Made by a program: the position numbers and the translations under genes | Notes under the pieces: model-generated | Seen by the model: the letters and a program-made list of their open reading frames with translations, nothing else | Told to the model about the DNA's origin: nothing | Database searches by the model: none | Part shown: in pieces, positions 1 through 7,851 of the stretch | Numbering within the stretch: position 1 is the first letter of the stretch | How the letters are laid out: each line of letters starts with the position of its first letter | NCBI RefSeq assembly: GCF_024170405.1 | Contig: NZ_JALJYC010000013.1 | Span: 7,025 to 71,024 of the forward strand | Direction of reading: 5' to 3' | Source of the DNA: Neisseria perflava | GTDB lineage: Bacteria > Pseudomonadota > Gammaproteobacteria > Burkholderiales > Neisseriaceae | Length of the DNA: 64,000 bases

Positions 1-248
1 CGCCGGCCGAAGAGAAAGACACCCTGCTGCAAGCCGTTGAACTGCTGAATAAAAAAAGCGACGCCATCAAAGAAAGCGGCCGCATTGTCGGCACGGATAA
101 AATCGTTATCATGGCCGCCCTCAACGTCGTACACGATTTGCTGAAAGTCAGCCTCAAAGATGATTTGGCAATCGGCGAATTTGAGCGTAAAATAGCCGAC
201 ATGAACAGTGCTTGCGAGAAAGCATTGTCCAGACTGGAGCAACATTGA
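1..248 (+). CDS. zapA: Cell division protein ZapA (3' part)
   Basis: The window opens inside this gene; the readable frame starts at base 3 and ends at a TGA at 246-248, giving 81 C-terminal residues. They contain the conserved ZapA core (LLQAVELLNKKSDAIKESG, then IVIMAALNVVHDLL) followed by a charged helix that would form the dimer/tetramer coiled coil. ZapA binds FtsZ and bundles its filaments at the Z ring. The gene sits immediately upstream of 6S RNA, an arrangement known from other proteobacteria (zapA-ssrS). The 5' end lies outside the window. Confidence 0.88.
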   Translation, partial: PAEEKDTLLQAVELLNKKSDAIKESGRIVGTDKIVIMAALNVVHDLLKVSLKDDLAIGEFERKIADMNSACEKALSRLEQH

Positions 249-251
249 TTT

Positions 252-437
252 TCTTTTTCCCTGCGGTGTTCGCGAAGGCACACATTCCTTTGAACCAATA
301 AGTTCGCTTCAGGTTGCCGGGAGCAGTAGTGGGCGCGATTGTCTGTTTACAGACGAACCCGAAACTACCCGAGGTGACCGCCTTGTCAGCAAGGTTCAAG
401 CGGATTCAGCCGTAACGGCATCTGCGGGGATTCCCTT
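252..437 (+). ncRNA. ssrS: 6S RNA
   Basis: The stretch after zapA starts with CCTGCGGTGTTCGCGAAGG and ends with CCGTAACGGCATCTGCGGGG. These two ends pair as the closing stem (CCCTGCGG-TG with CA-TCTGCGGGG), as in the 6S RNA closing stem, with a conserved GGATTCAGCC-like 3' arm. 6S RNA binds sigma-70 RNA polymerase in stationary phase. The position directly behind zapA and a strong terminator at 442-468 support the call. The exact ends are estimated from the stem and are good to about 5 bases. Confidence 0.85.
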
Positions 438-441
438 TCCG

Positions 442-468
442 AGCCATACCTTAAAGGTATGGCTTTTT
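442..468 (+). terminator. Rho-independent terminator of 6S RNA
   Basis: A perfect hairpin with arms AGCCATACCTT / AAGGTATGGCT is followed by a run of Ts. It ends the zapA-ssrS transcript. Confidence 0.85.
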
Positions 469-565
469 CACAGCACGACTGACACCCAAATACGACATAA
501 ATCCGCCCGATTTTGCTGTCTGCAAAATTTTATCGCACCAAATCCCGCAACAGCGCCCAATATGA

Positions 566-594
566 TTGACAAACGCCAATCATCTCTTTAAAAT
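566..594 (+). promoter_or_regulatory. Sigma-70 promoter of rplM-rpsI
   Basis: TTGACA (566-571), a 17-base spacer and TAAAAT (589-594) form a near-consensus promoter ending 33 bases before the rplM start. This strength suits a ribosomal protein operon. Confidence 0.8.
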
Positions 595-627
595 TCATAA
601 CTTTCTATATCTATCTGGATTTCCACT

Positions 628-1059
628 ATGAAAACCTTCTCAGCGAAACCGCATGAGGTGAAGCGCGAATGGTTCGTCATCGATGCCCAAGACAAAGTTT
701 TGGGTCGCGTCGCTGCCGAAGTCGCACACCGTCTGCGTGGCAAACACAAACCCGAATACACCCCTCACGTTGATACCGGCGATTACATCATCGTCATCAA
801 TGCAGACAAACTGCGCGTGACCGGTGCCAAATTCGAAGACAAAAAATACTTCCGTCACTCAGGCTACCCGGGCGGTATCTACGAGCGTTCTTTCCGCCAA
901 ATGCAAGAGCAATTCCCGGGCCGCGCTCTGGAACAAGCCGTAAAAGGCATGCTGCCGAAAGGCCCGCTGGGTTACGCCATGATTAAAAAACTGAAAGTGT
1001 ACGCCGGTGCCGAACACAGCCACGCTGCACAACAGCCTAAAGTTTTAGAATTGCGATAA
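628..1059 (+). CDS. rplM: 50S ribosomal protein L13
   Basis: The 143-residue protein matches the usual L13 length and has the family's features: an N-terminal KPHEVKREWFVIDA segment, the DKVLGRVAAEVAHRLRGKHK block, and a C-terminal LPKGPLGYAMIKKLKVYAG block. L13 is an early assembly protein of the large ribosomal subunit. The gene is the first of a two-gene operon with rpsI, nine bases apart, driven by the promoter at 566-594. It is typical for the family. Confidence 0.98.
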   Translation: MKTFSAKPHEVKREWFVIDAQDKVLGRVAAEVAHRLRGKHKPEYTPHVDTGDYIIVINADKLRVTGAKFEDKKYFRHSGYPGGIYERSFRQMQEQFPGRALEQAVKGMLPKGPLGYAMIKKLKVYAGAEHSHAAQQPKVLELR

Positions 1060-1068
1060 GGACACGAC

Positions 1069-1461
1069 ATGAACGGTAAATACTACTACGGCACAGGCCG
1101 CCGCAAAAGTTCAGTGGCTCGTGTATTCCTGACCAAAGGTACCGGCCAAATCATCGTAAACGGCCGTCCCGTTGACGAATTTTTCGCCCGCGAAACCAGC
1201 CGCATGGTGGTTCGCCAACCATTGGTTCTGACTGAAAACGCCGAATCTTTCGACATCAAAGTCAATGTTATCGGCGGCGGTGAAACCGGCCAATCCGGTG
1301 CCATCCGTCACGGCATTACCCGCGCCCTGATTGATTTTGACGCTGCATTGAAACCTGCATTGTCTCAAGCTGGCTTCGTTACCCGCGATGCCCGCGAAGT
1401 GGAACGTAAAAAACCAGGTCTGCGCAAAGCACGCCGTGCCAAACAGTTCTCCAAACGTTAA
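1069..1461 (+). CDS. rpsI: 30S ribosomal protein S9
   Basis: At 130 residues this is a full-length S9. The N-terminal YYGTGRRKSSVARVFLTKG, the GGGETGQSGAIRHGITRALI block and the basic C-terminal tail ending QFSKR, which reaches the P-site tRNA, are all present. The start is preceded by AAGGA. It follows rplM with a nine-base gap, the standard L13-S9 operon, and the transcript ends at the hairpin at 1481-1511. Confidence 0.98.
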   Translation: MNGKYYYGTGRRKSSVARVFLTKGTGQIIVNGRPVDEFFARETSRMVVRQPLVLTENAESFDIKVNVIGGGETGQSGAIRHGITRALIDFDAALKPALSQAGFVTRDAREVERKKPGLRKARRAKQFSKR

Positions 1462-1480
1462 TCCGTTTTCAGAATACATC

Positions 1481-1511
1481 AAAAAAGTCCGCATTTTGCG
1501 GGCTTTTTCTT
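1481..1511 (+). terminator. Terminator of rplM-rpsI
   Basis: The hairpin AAAAAGTCCGC / GCGGGCTTTTT has a T run after the stem and stands 20 bases behind the rpsI stop. Confidence 0.85.
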
Positions 1512-1747
1512 TAAAATTGGAAATATAATTTTCTGATAAATGATATTTTTGTCTAACTTGCCAAACAAACTCTTTCCTCTACCATGACCTTTGGTTTTTG
1601 TTTACCTGCAACAACTTACCCAAAATATTTCAATATTTTGAAAAATCATGCAATGGCAAAAGACGAAACCACCATGACTGCGTATGATAGCAACCTATCC
1701 GCAGCACTTGGACAAACTTACGCGGAAAACATTATGAAAGGAAAATC

Positions 1748-1996
1748 ATGGGCTGGTTAGGCACAATTATCGTAGGTTTTATCGTTGGCGTTTTGGCTAA
1801 AATTCTCCATCCGAGTAACGACAACCTGGGCTTCATTATGACCACTATCCTGGGCATTGCCGGTGCTGCATTGGCCGGTTTCGTCGGACAAGCTGCCGGT
1901 TGGTATGAAGTTGGTCAGCCGGCAGGCTGGATTGCCTCCACTGTATGCGCTGTTGTGATTTTGGCTATTTACACCCGTATCATTAAAAAAGGTTAA
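1748..1996 (+). CDS. GlsB/YeaQ/YmgE family small membrane protein
   Basis: This 82-residue, glycine-rich integral membrane protein begins MGWLGTIIVGFIVGVLAKIL and has three hydrophobic segments (about 2-20, 28-48 and 58-78). The LGFIMTTILGIAGAALAGFVG middle is typical of the transglycosylase-associated/GlsB stress-response family. Members are often induced in general stress; the biochemical role is unclear. AAAGGAAA precedes the start. It stands alone between two terminators, so it is probably monocistronic. Confidence 0.85.
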   Translation: MGWLGTIIVGFIVGVLAKILHPSNDNLGFIMTTILGIAGAALAGFVGQAAGWYEVGQPAGWIASTVCAVVILAIYTRIIKKG

Positions 1997-2010
1997 TCAT
2001 CATCCTTGAT

Positions 2011-2041
2011 AAAAGCAGGTCGGCTTTCGACCTGCTTTTAT
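2011..2041 (+). terminator. Terminator of the GlsB-like gene
   Basis: A hairpin with AAAAGCAGGTCG and TCGACCTGCTTTT arms is followed by Ts. Confidence 0.85.
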
Positions 2042-2167
2042 TTTGTCTGACTATCCTGTTTCAGACATTTTTTTAAATATATCCGACTGAGATTATTCAA
2101 ATATTGCACCGATACCCTGCTTACTGATAGATTTCTCTTGCCGCCCCATATTTCATTCTCCGGCTTA

Positions 2168-2231
2168 ATGAATCATTCATCCCTCCGTAACTTATGATTT
2201 TGTTGAGATTGTTTGCAAAATGGAATAAGAT
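2168..2231 (+). promoter_or_regulatory. Putative nadR promoter with upstream palindrome
   Basis: TTGAGA (2203-2208), a 17-base spacer and TAAGAT (2226-2231) form a plausible promoter with a leader of about 180 bases before nadR. A perfect 13-base palindrome, ATGAATCATTCAT (2168-2180), lies just upstream and could be a site for a dimeric regulator such as NadR itself. The rest of the 1997-2413 gap is AT-rich and shows no gene. Confidence 0.45.
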
Positions 2232-2413
2232 ATGTCCATAAAGTTACCTCAACCTATTATCATCAAAATAAACTTACCTGATACTTTCCATAAACCGAAA
2301 CAGTTAAGCTTCATTTCCATCGAAACTTGTTGGCTTTACAAGAGACGGGCTATACCCTTTTATCACAACCCGGCGCTTCAATTGTTTGATTTTCGGTAAT
2401 CACGGAGACTTAA

Positions 2414-2860
2414 ATGGCCCATCAATCTAAACATGCATCTATCAACATCAGTCTGATTCAGGCACGGGAAGCGCTGATGATTCAATTCCGCCCGATCCTG
2501 AATCAAGCCAATGTCACTGATCAGCAATGGCGTATCGTCCGCCTACTGGCGGAAAGCGGTACCTTAGACTTTCAAGATTTAGCTAATCAGGCCTGTATCC
2601 TGCGCCCCAGTTTAACCGGTATTTTGACCCGGCTGGAAAAAGCAGGTTTGGTTGTCCGCCTGAAACCATCCAATGACCAGCGCCGGGTATTTTTAAAATT
2701 GACCGCCGAAGGTGAAAAACTGTACCACACCATCGGTGCGCAAGTGGATGAGCGCTATGACGCAATTGAAGAAATATTCTCCCGGGAAAAATTGGAGCAG
2801 CTTCAAGGCTTACTGACTGAATTGGCCGCCATCGGTCAAGATTTGCAGCAACAAAGATAA
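2414..2860 (+). CDS. nadR: MarR family regulator, FarR/NadR type
   Basis: The 148 residues form one MarR winged-helix domain. The segment FQDLANQACILRPSLTGILT carries the recognition helix, and KPSNDQRRVFLKLTAEGEKL forms the wing. The sequence closely resembles the neisserial regulator called FarR in gonococcus and NadR in meningococcus, which represses target genes and is relieved by 4-hydroxyphenylacetate. It is followed after three bases by a flavin reductase gene, the same pairing as in meningococcus. From that family it is expected to repress its own operon. Whether a nadA or farAB target exists in this genome cannot be seen here. Confidence 0.87.
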   Translation: MAHQSKHASINISLIQAREALMIQFRPILNQANVTDQQWRIVRLLAESGTLDFQDLANQACILRPSLTGILTRLEKAGLVVRLKPSNDQRRVFLKLTAEGEKLYHTIGAQVDERYDAIEEIFSREKLEQLQGLLTELAAIGQDLQQQR

Positions 2861-2863
2861 TAA

Positions 2864-3364
2864 ATGACCACACCAACACACACACTTAAGCAGCCTTTCA
2901 GGGATGCAATGGCCTCTTGCGCCGCCGGTGTTCATGTCATCACCACCGACGGTACAGCCGGGCGCTACGGCATTACCATGACGGCCGTTACTTCGATTAC
3001 CGATGAGCCGCCTACGGTCATGCTGTGCATCAACAAAGAGGCGAGCATTATCCCTATTTTGACGGCAAACCGCGATTTATGTATCAACACGCTTTCAGAC
3101 GGCCAGCAGGATATTGCCGAGCATTTTGCGGGGATAACCAATTTGTCGCCGGAAGAGCGCTTCGCATATCATATTTGGCACAGGGGTCACAGCGGCCAGT
3201 TGGAAGTCGAAGGTGCATTGGCGCATTTGCACGGCAGCATTATTGAGCAGCATGAAATCGGCACGCATTATGTCTTTTATGTCCGCCTCAATGAAATCAA
3301 AGTTGCCGACCGTCATACCCCCGCGCTCCTTTATTTCCGACGGCAATTCAAATCGCTGGCGTGA
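2864..3364 (+). CDS. Flavin reductase, HpaC-like
   Basis: At 166 residues this is a flavin reductase-like split-barrel protein. It has the FRDAMASCAAGVHVITTDG opening, the GITMTAVTSITDEPPTVMLCIN block that contacts the flavin, and a terminal TPALLYFRRQF. The family reduces FMN or FAD with NAD(P)H to feed a partner monooxygenase, here most likely one acting on 4-hydroxyphenylacetate. The gene is translationally close to nadR (three-base gap), linking the enzyme to the aromatic acid ligand of that regulator. No large monooxygenase subunit is in the window. Confidence 0.8.
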   Translation: MTTPTHTLKQPFRDAMASCAAGVHVITTDGTAGRYGITMTAVTSITDEPPTVMLCINKEASIIPILTANRDLCINTLSDGQQDIAEHFAGITNLSPEERFAYHIWHRGHSGQLEVEGALAHLHGSIIEQHEIGTHYVFYVRLNEIKVADRHTPALLYFRRQFKSLA

Positions 3365-3448
3365 TAGTAGTTTCCGGTTTGAGACAAAACAGCAGCTGTA
3401 AACAGCGCGAGACTCAGCAACGCTGTATCCGATAATGGGAGCGACCAC

Positions 3449-3499
3449 AAGGCCGTCTGAAAACGGGGCAATCCATTCCCCCTATTTTCAGACGGCCTT
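3449..3499 (+). terminator. Inverted DUS pair after the nadR operon
   Basis: Two AG-dialect uptake sequences in opposite orientation (AAGGCCGTCTGAAAA and its complement) form a stem with a 20-base loop. In Neisseria such pairs act both as DNA uptake signals and as terminators. Confidence 0.7.
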
Positions 3500-3531
3500 T
3501 ATCTCATCGACCCATAAGCAAAGCGTCCCAC

Positions 3532-3560
3532 TTGTTAGGAAGCCGATCACACTATACAAT
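3532..3560 (+). promoter_or_regulatory. Putative promoter of the murU-like gene
   Basis: TTGTTA (3532-3537), a 17-base spacer and TACAAT (3555-3560) end 28 bases before the chosen ATG. Confidence 0.5.
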
Positions 3561-3588
3561 CCTCCCCATTCTTTACCTAGGAAAGCCC

Positions 3589-4287
3589 ATGAAAGCCATG
3601 ATTCTGGCCGCAGGACGCGGCGAACGGATGCGCCCGCTAACCGATACCTGCCCGAAACCCCTATTGCCGGTTGGGCGAGAACTGCTTATCGGCTGGCATT
3701 TACGCCGTCTGAAACAGGCCGGAATAGACGAAATTGTCATTAACCATGCTTGGCTGGGCGATCAAATTGAACAGACATTGGGCAACGGCAGCCAATATGG
3801 TGTAACGATTGCTTATTCTCCCGAGCGTCATGGCGGTTTGGAAACGGCCGGCGGCATTGCCACTGCACTGCCTCTGCTGGGGCATGAACCCTTTTTAGTC
3901 ATCAACGGCGATGTTTTGACCGATATTGATTTTCAGACGGCCTTTGCTGCGGCGCAAAATTTAGCTGAAACCCGCGATATGGCCCACTTGTGGCTGGTAC
4001 CCAATCCGGCGCACAATGCAAAAGGCGATTTTGCCCTGTGCGCAAACGACCGGGTGCAATCAGATACGGCTGCAGGTAAAGCGCTGACCTTCAGCGGCAT
4101 GGGCGTATATCATCCCGATTTGTTTGCTGATACACCACCTCATCAGGCCGCCAAATTAGCGCCTTTACTGCGTGCCGCAATGAATGAAGACAAGGTTAGC
4201 GGCGAGAAACACGCCGGCTTATGGCTAGATGTTGGTACAGTCGAACGCTTGGCCGAAGCCAACCGTTTGGCCTCGGATTGGGCGTAA
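3589..4287 (+). CDS. murU: N-acetylmuramate-1-phosphate uridylyltransferase-like
   Basis: From the ATG at 3589 the protein has 232 residues. It starts MKAMILAAGRGERMRPLTD, the GxGxRxxP nucleotide-binding loop of sugar-1-phosphate nucleotidyltransferases, followed by CPKPLLPVG and later INGDVLTDID with the metal-binding Asp. Its length and the GLETAGGI segment fit MurU, which makes UDP-MurNAc in the cell wall recycling route that bypasses fosfomycin-sensitive MurA. A mannose-1-phosphate guanylyltransferase-like role cannot be excluded. The reading frame is open further upstream to 3532, but that stretch contains the promoter and lacks family similarity. Confidence 0.75.
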   Translation: MKAMILAAGRGERMRPLTDTCPKPLLPVGRELLIGWHLRRLKQAGIDEIVINHAWLGDQIEQTLGNGSQYGVTIAYSPERHGGLETAGGIATALPLLGHEPFLVINGDVLTDIDFQTAFAAAQNLAETRDMAHLWLVPNPAHNAKGDFALCANDRVQSDTAAGKALTFSGMGVYHPDLFADTPPHQAAKLAPLLRAAMNEDKVSGEKHAGLWLDVGTVERLAEANRLASDWA

Positions 4288-4317
4288 AGCGGTATAATTT
4301 CCTTGATGACAAGCGAG

Positions 4318-4344
4318 AGGCCGTCTGAAATTCAGACAGCCTTT
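4318..4344. terminator. DUS inverted pair (one arm imperfect)
   Basis: AGGCCGTCTGAA is followed at once by TTCAGACAGCCT, in which one base departs from the DUS. It lies between the convergent murU and ftsZ genes. Confidence 0.6.
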
Positions 4345-4408
4345 GCACTTTTATCAACAAGCTCAAATCTGGAATCTGCTTTAAATTCCTCCCCATATAT
4401 CCAAATAA

Positions 4409-4438
4409 AAAAGCCTGCTTTTCAACAAGCAGGCTTTT
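4409..4438 (-). terminator. Terminator of the dcw cluster after ftsZ
   Basis: The hairpin AAAAGCCTGCTT / AAGCAGGCTTTT is followed on the minus strand by a T run (TTTTTTATTT). It stands 14 bases beyond the ftsZ stop. Confidence 0.85.
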
Positions 4439-4451
4439 CGCTCAAACCATT

Positions 4452-5666
4452 TTAGTTGTCAGAAGATTGTTGGCGGCGCAAAATGGCCGGAATCTCAAAA
4501 TCATCCAATACCGACTGATTACCGAAATCGGCAGCCGTCAGATTCATACCGCGCGTACCGCGACCGGAGCGAACCAAACCCTCAATGCTGTGGCCTTGCG
4601 GTTGCGCTGCCGCAGCAGTATGCGCGACTTGCTCTTCACGGGCACTAACAGCCGGTTGCGGGCGGGCGCTGCGGAATTGCGGTGCGCTGCTGCCGTGTTC
4701 TTTCAAACCGGTCGCAATAATGGTAACGCGAATTGCATCTTCGCTCATGCTGTCATCTTCAGCCGTACCGACTTTGCATTCGGCTTCCGGATGGGCATTG
4801 GCGTTGACCGCTTTCATGATTTCGCGGTATTCGGACATTTTCAGGCAGCCCGGCGCAGTAGTGATATTGACCAAAATACCGCGCGCACCGTCTAAAGTTA
4901 CATCGTCCAAGAACGGGCTGGAAATGGCCTGCTCGGTCGCCAAACGCGCGCGGTCGATACCTTGCGCATAGCCGGAACCCATCATGGCCATACCTTTGAT
5001 ACCCATCACGTTTTTCACGTCGGCAAAGTCCAAGTTCATAAAGCCCGGACGGGTAACGACTTCGGAAATGCCGGCGACCGCATCGCGCAATACGGTATCA
5101 GCCATGCGGAACACGTCGCGCATATTGGCATCTTCGCCCAATACGTCAAACAGCTTGTCATTCGGAATCACAATCAGCGAATCCACTTGGTCTTTCAACT
5201 GCTCCAGACCTTCCATCGCCACGCGCAGGCGTTTGCCGCCTTCCAAGCTAAACGGACGGCTGACTACGGCCACGGTCAAAATCCCCATCTCTTTGGCAAT
5301 TTCAGCCACAACCGGTGCAGAACCGGTACCCGTACCGCCACCCATACCGGTAGTAATGAACAGCAGATTGGCGCCGCGAATCGCATCTTCAATCACTTCG
5401 CGCTCTTCTTGCGCCGCCGCACGGCCGATTTCGGGATTGGCACCTGCGCCCAAACCTTTGGTCAAATTGGTACCCAGCTGGATACGCTTACCTGCTTTGT
5501 TTTGACCCAAAGACTGCGCATCCGTATTGGCGCTGATTAAATCCACGCCTTGAATGGTGTTTTCCACCATATTGTTGATGGCATTGCAACCGCCGCCGCC
5601 CAAACCGATTACTTTAATCACCACAGGGCCTGTGACTGATTCGGCTACATCGTAAACAAAGTCCAT
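4452..5666 (-). CDS. ftsZ: Cell division protein FtsZ
   Basis: This 404-residue tubulin-like GTPase polymerises at midcell to form the Z ring. The GTP-binding loop GMGGGTGTGSAPVVAEIAKE is intact, as is the N-terminal VIKVIGLGGGGCNAINNM and the NLDFADVKNVM synergy-loop region. The C-terminal tail ends in DDFEIPAILRRQ, the conserved peptide that binds FtsA, ZipA and other partners, after a disordered proline/glutamine-rich linker (about 320-380). It is the last gene of the dcw cluster, followed by a strong terminator at 4409-4438. Confidence 0.99.
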   Translation of the reverse strand: MDFVYDVAESVTGPVVIKVIGLGGGGCNAINNMVENTIQGVDLISANTDAQSLGQNKAGKRIQLGTNLTKGLGAGANPEIGRAAAQEEREVIEDAIRGANLLFITTGMGGGTGTGSAPVVAEIAKEMGILTVAVVSRPFSLEGGKRLRVAMEGLEQLKDQVDSLIVIPNDKLFDVLGEDANMRDVFRMADTVLRDAVAGISEVVTRPGFMNLDFADVKNVMGIKGMAMMGSGYAQGIDRARLATEQAISSPFLDDVTLDGARGILVNITTAPGCLKMSEYREIMKAVNANAHPEAECKVGTAEDDSMSEDAIRVTIIATGLKEHGSSAPQFRSARPQPAVSAREEQVAHTAAAAQPQGHSIEGLVRSGRGTRGMNLTAADFGNQSVLDDFEIPAILRRQQSSDN

Positions 5667-5832
5667 TCAAATACTCCTCCGCGCCCTGTGTCGGGACGGT
5701 TCAAAAATCAATTATCTGCATATTATATAAGAAGTATCCGCCGACTGGCAAAATACTTCTTATTTTCAAAACTGCCATTCTTTTTCAGACGGCCTACCGT
5801 CGGTAAAAACAGACAGTTTGCTCCAATTCTTC

Positions 5833-7077
5833 TTAGAAATTGTCTTTCAGCCATTTTTGGAAGCGCGCCCACAGACTGACTTTTTCGCCGTTGTCGCTGC
5901 TGACCTGCACCGCACCGCCAACCGGTGCGCCGTCTTCCTCGCCGCGTGCTGCCTGCAGCAAGCCGATAGCGGTGGCGTAACGCGGATTGCGGATACGCTC
6001 GGACACGCCGCCCATTTCCTGCGGCACGCCGATACGGGCGGGCAGATTGAACACATCTTCCGCCAATTCGACGATACCGGTCAGCATAGACGCGCCGCCG
6101 GTCAAGACGATACCGGAAGTCAGTACTTCTTCGGGGAAACCGGAACGGCGCAATTCATTCAGAGTCAATTCCAAAATCTCTTCAACGCGCGGACCGATGA
6201 CGCTGGCCAACACGCGGCGAGACACTTGGCGCGGCTGACGGTCGCCTACGCTGGGTACTTCCACCATTTCGTCCAAACCTTCCATGGTCGGAATCGCCAC
6301 GCCGTAATGGATTTTGATGTATTCGGCGTCACGGTGCGGTGTGCGCAAGGCTTGCGCCAAGTCTTTGGTAATCAAATCGCCGGCCACGGGAATCACGGCG
6401 GTATGACGGATGGCACCGTTGGTATAAACAGCGATGTCGGTTGTGCCGCCGCCGATGTCAATCACGCACACGCCCAAATCTTTTTCGTCTTCAGTCAACA
6501 CTGCCTGACCGCTGGCCAAGGGCTGCAGCATAATCTGATCCATCTGCAGGCCGCAGCGGTGGATACATTTTTGGATATTCTGTAAGGCGGTGTTTGCGCC
6601 GGTAATAATATGCACACGGGTATCCAAGCGCACGCCGCTCATGCCGATGGGCTCTTTGACGCCGGGCTGGTTGTCGATGATGTATTCTTGCACCACGGTG
6701 TGCAGGATATTGTGATCCGGAGGAATATTCACTGCTTTGGCGGTTTCAATGGCGCGGTCGATGTCGGCCTGCGTGACTTCACCGTCTTTGATTTTGACCA
6801 CGCCTTGCGAATTGAGGCTGCGGATATGGTTGCCCGCGATACCTGTGGTGACATGGGAAATTTTGGTGTCCGCCATCAGCTCGGCTTCGTTCACCGCCTG
6901 CTGGATGGCCTGCGCAGTAGCGTCGATATTGGTCACCATACCGGCTTTCAGGCCGCGCGACGGGGCTTGCCCCAAGCCGACGATGTGGATTTCGTTATCC
7001 TCCTGCACTTCGCCGATAAGCGCGATGACTTTCGACGTACCGATGTCTAATGCGCTGATGTATTTGCCTTGTTCCAT
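5833..7077 (-). CDS. ftsA: Cell division protein FtsA
   Basis: This actin-like ATPase tethers FtsZ to the membrane. The chosen ATG gives 414 residues beginning MEQGKYISALDIGTSKVIAL; an in-frame ATG seven codons upstream (7098) is possible but adds residues not seen in the family. The phosphate-binding motifs are visible (LDIGTSKV near 10 and VIDIGGGTTDIAVY in the middle). The C terminus LWARFQKWLKDNF is the amphipathic helix that inserts into the membrane. It lies between ftsQ and ftsZ, the standard dcw order, with a 166-base gap before ftsZ that contains a single uptake sequence. Confidence 0.97.
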   Translation of the reverse strand: MEQGKYISALDIGTSKVIALIGEVQEDNEIHIVGLGQAPSRGLKAGMVTNIDATAQAIQQAVNEAELMADTKISHVTTGIAGNHIRSLNSQGVVKIKDGEVTQADIDRAIETAKAVNIPPDHNILHTVVQEYIIDNQPGVKEPIGMSGVRLDTRVHIITGANTALQNIQKCIHRCGLQMDQIMLQPLASGQAVLTEDEKDLGVCVIDIGGGTTDIAVYTNGAIRHTAVIPVAGDLITKDLAQALRTPHRDAEYIKIHYGVAIPTMEGLDEMVEVPSVGDRQPRQVSRRVLASVIGPRVEEILELTLNELRRSGFPEEVLTSGIVLTGGASMLTGIVELAEDVFNLPARIGVPQEMGGVSERIRNPRYATAIGLLQAARGEEDGAPVGGAVQVSSDNGEKVSLWARFQKWLKDNF

Positions 7078-7134
7078 AACTTCCAAATTCCCATTCATTT
7101 CGCTAAATTTAATCTGTATGAACCGTTGCCCTGA

Positions 7135-7851
7135 TTATTCGGCCGGTTCGTCTAAAAGCTTGCTGTAACGCACAGCAAACCCGTCTTTATAACGCATATC
7201 GACATAGGCCAAGCGGTCTTTGTTTTTGGCCAGCAGACCCGGCCAGATTTCGGCAAACTGCTGCAAGCGTTTGGTTTCGTTTTCACGCCCCAAGCGCACG
7301 GTTACGCCGTTATCCAATACGACTTTCCACGCCGAGCGCGGCGTATAAATCAATTCGCGGATACCCAGCCCGACCGGTTTTAATACCGCCGTAAACTCTC
7401 CGTAGTGGCGCACCATGTCTTTACCGGTACCGGGCTGCCCTTCAAATACCGGCAGCTTCGCTTCTACTTCGGCCTGGAACACATTGCCTTTGCTGTCCAC
7501 CAAACCGCCCGCACGCCATTTCGCCACGGGAACGCGCTCTTCCAAAATGATTTCCACGGTATCCGGCAGTCGGCGGCGCACCAAAGCAGAATCAATCCAC
7601 GGCATTTGCTGCAATGCGCCACGCGCACCGTTGACATCGGCGCGGAAAATATTGCCGCGCATGTATTTCTGCGCCACGGCCTGCAATTCTTTGCCGTTTA
7701 CATATTTCAGCTTACCGCTAACCGTTACCTGCTTCACGGGGAAATGGTTGGAGTTATACAGCCACGCCACGCCCGTACCGATGAGCAGCAGCGTCATCAG
7801 CAGCAGTAGCCAGCGGGTCAGCCGACCCATCGCGCTTGCATCATCCCACAT
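7135..7851 (-). CDS. ftsQ: Cell division protein FtsQ
   Basis: This 238-residue bitopic membrane protein has a short cytoplasmic N terminus, one membrane segment (about 12-30, LTRWLLLLMTLLLIGTGVAW), then the POTRA domain starting VKQVTVSGKLKYVNGKEL and the FtsQ beta domain. FtsQ links FtsB-FtsL to the divisome in the periplasm. The C-terminal YVDMRYKDGFAVRY motif is the conserved family ending. The start overlaps the end of ddl by 11 bases, indicating translational coupling. Confidence 0.95.
   Translation of the reverse strand: MWDDASAMGRLTRWLLLLMTLLLIGTGVAWLYNSNHFPVKQVTVSGKLKYVNGKELQAVAQKYMRGNIFRADVNGARGALQQMPWIDSALVRRRLPDTVEIILEERVPVAKWRAGGLVDSKGNVFQAEVEAKLPVFEGQPGTGKDMVRHYGEFTAVLKPVGLGIRELIYTPRSAWKVVLDNGVTVRLGRENETKRLQQFAEIWPGLLAKNKDRLAYVDMRYKDGFAVRYSKLLDEPAE

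Noticed and set aside
208..591. 127-residue frame over zapA's end and 6S RNA
   Set aside because: The region folds as 6S RNA and is followed by its terminator; the frame has no ribosome binding site or family resemblance.
1653..1760. 35-residue ORF overlapping the start of the GlsB-like gene
   Set aside because: No ribosome binding site and no recognisable content; it ends four codons inside the next gene and looks accidental.
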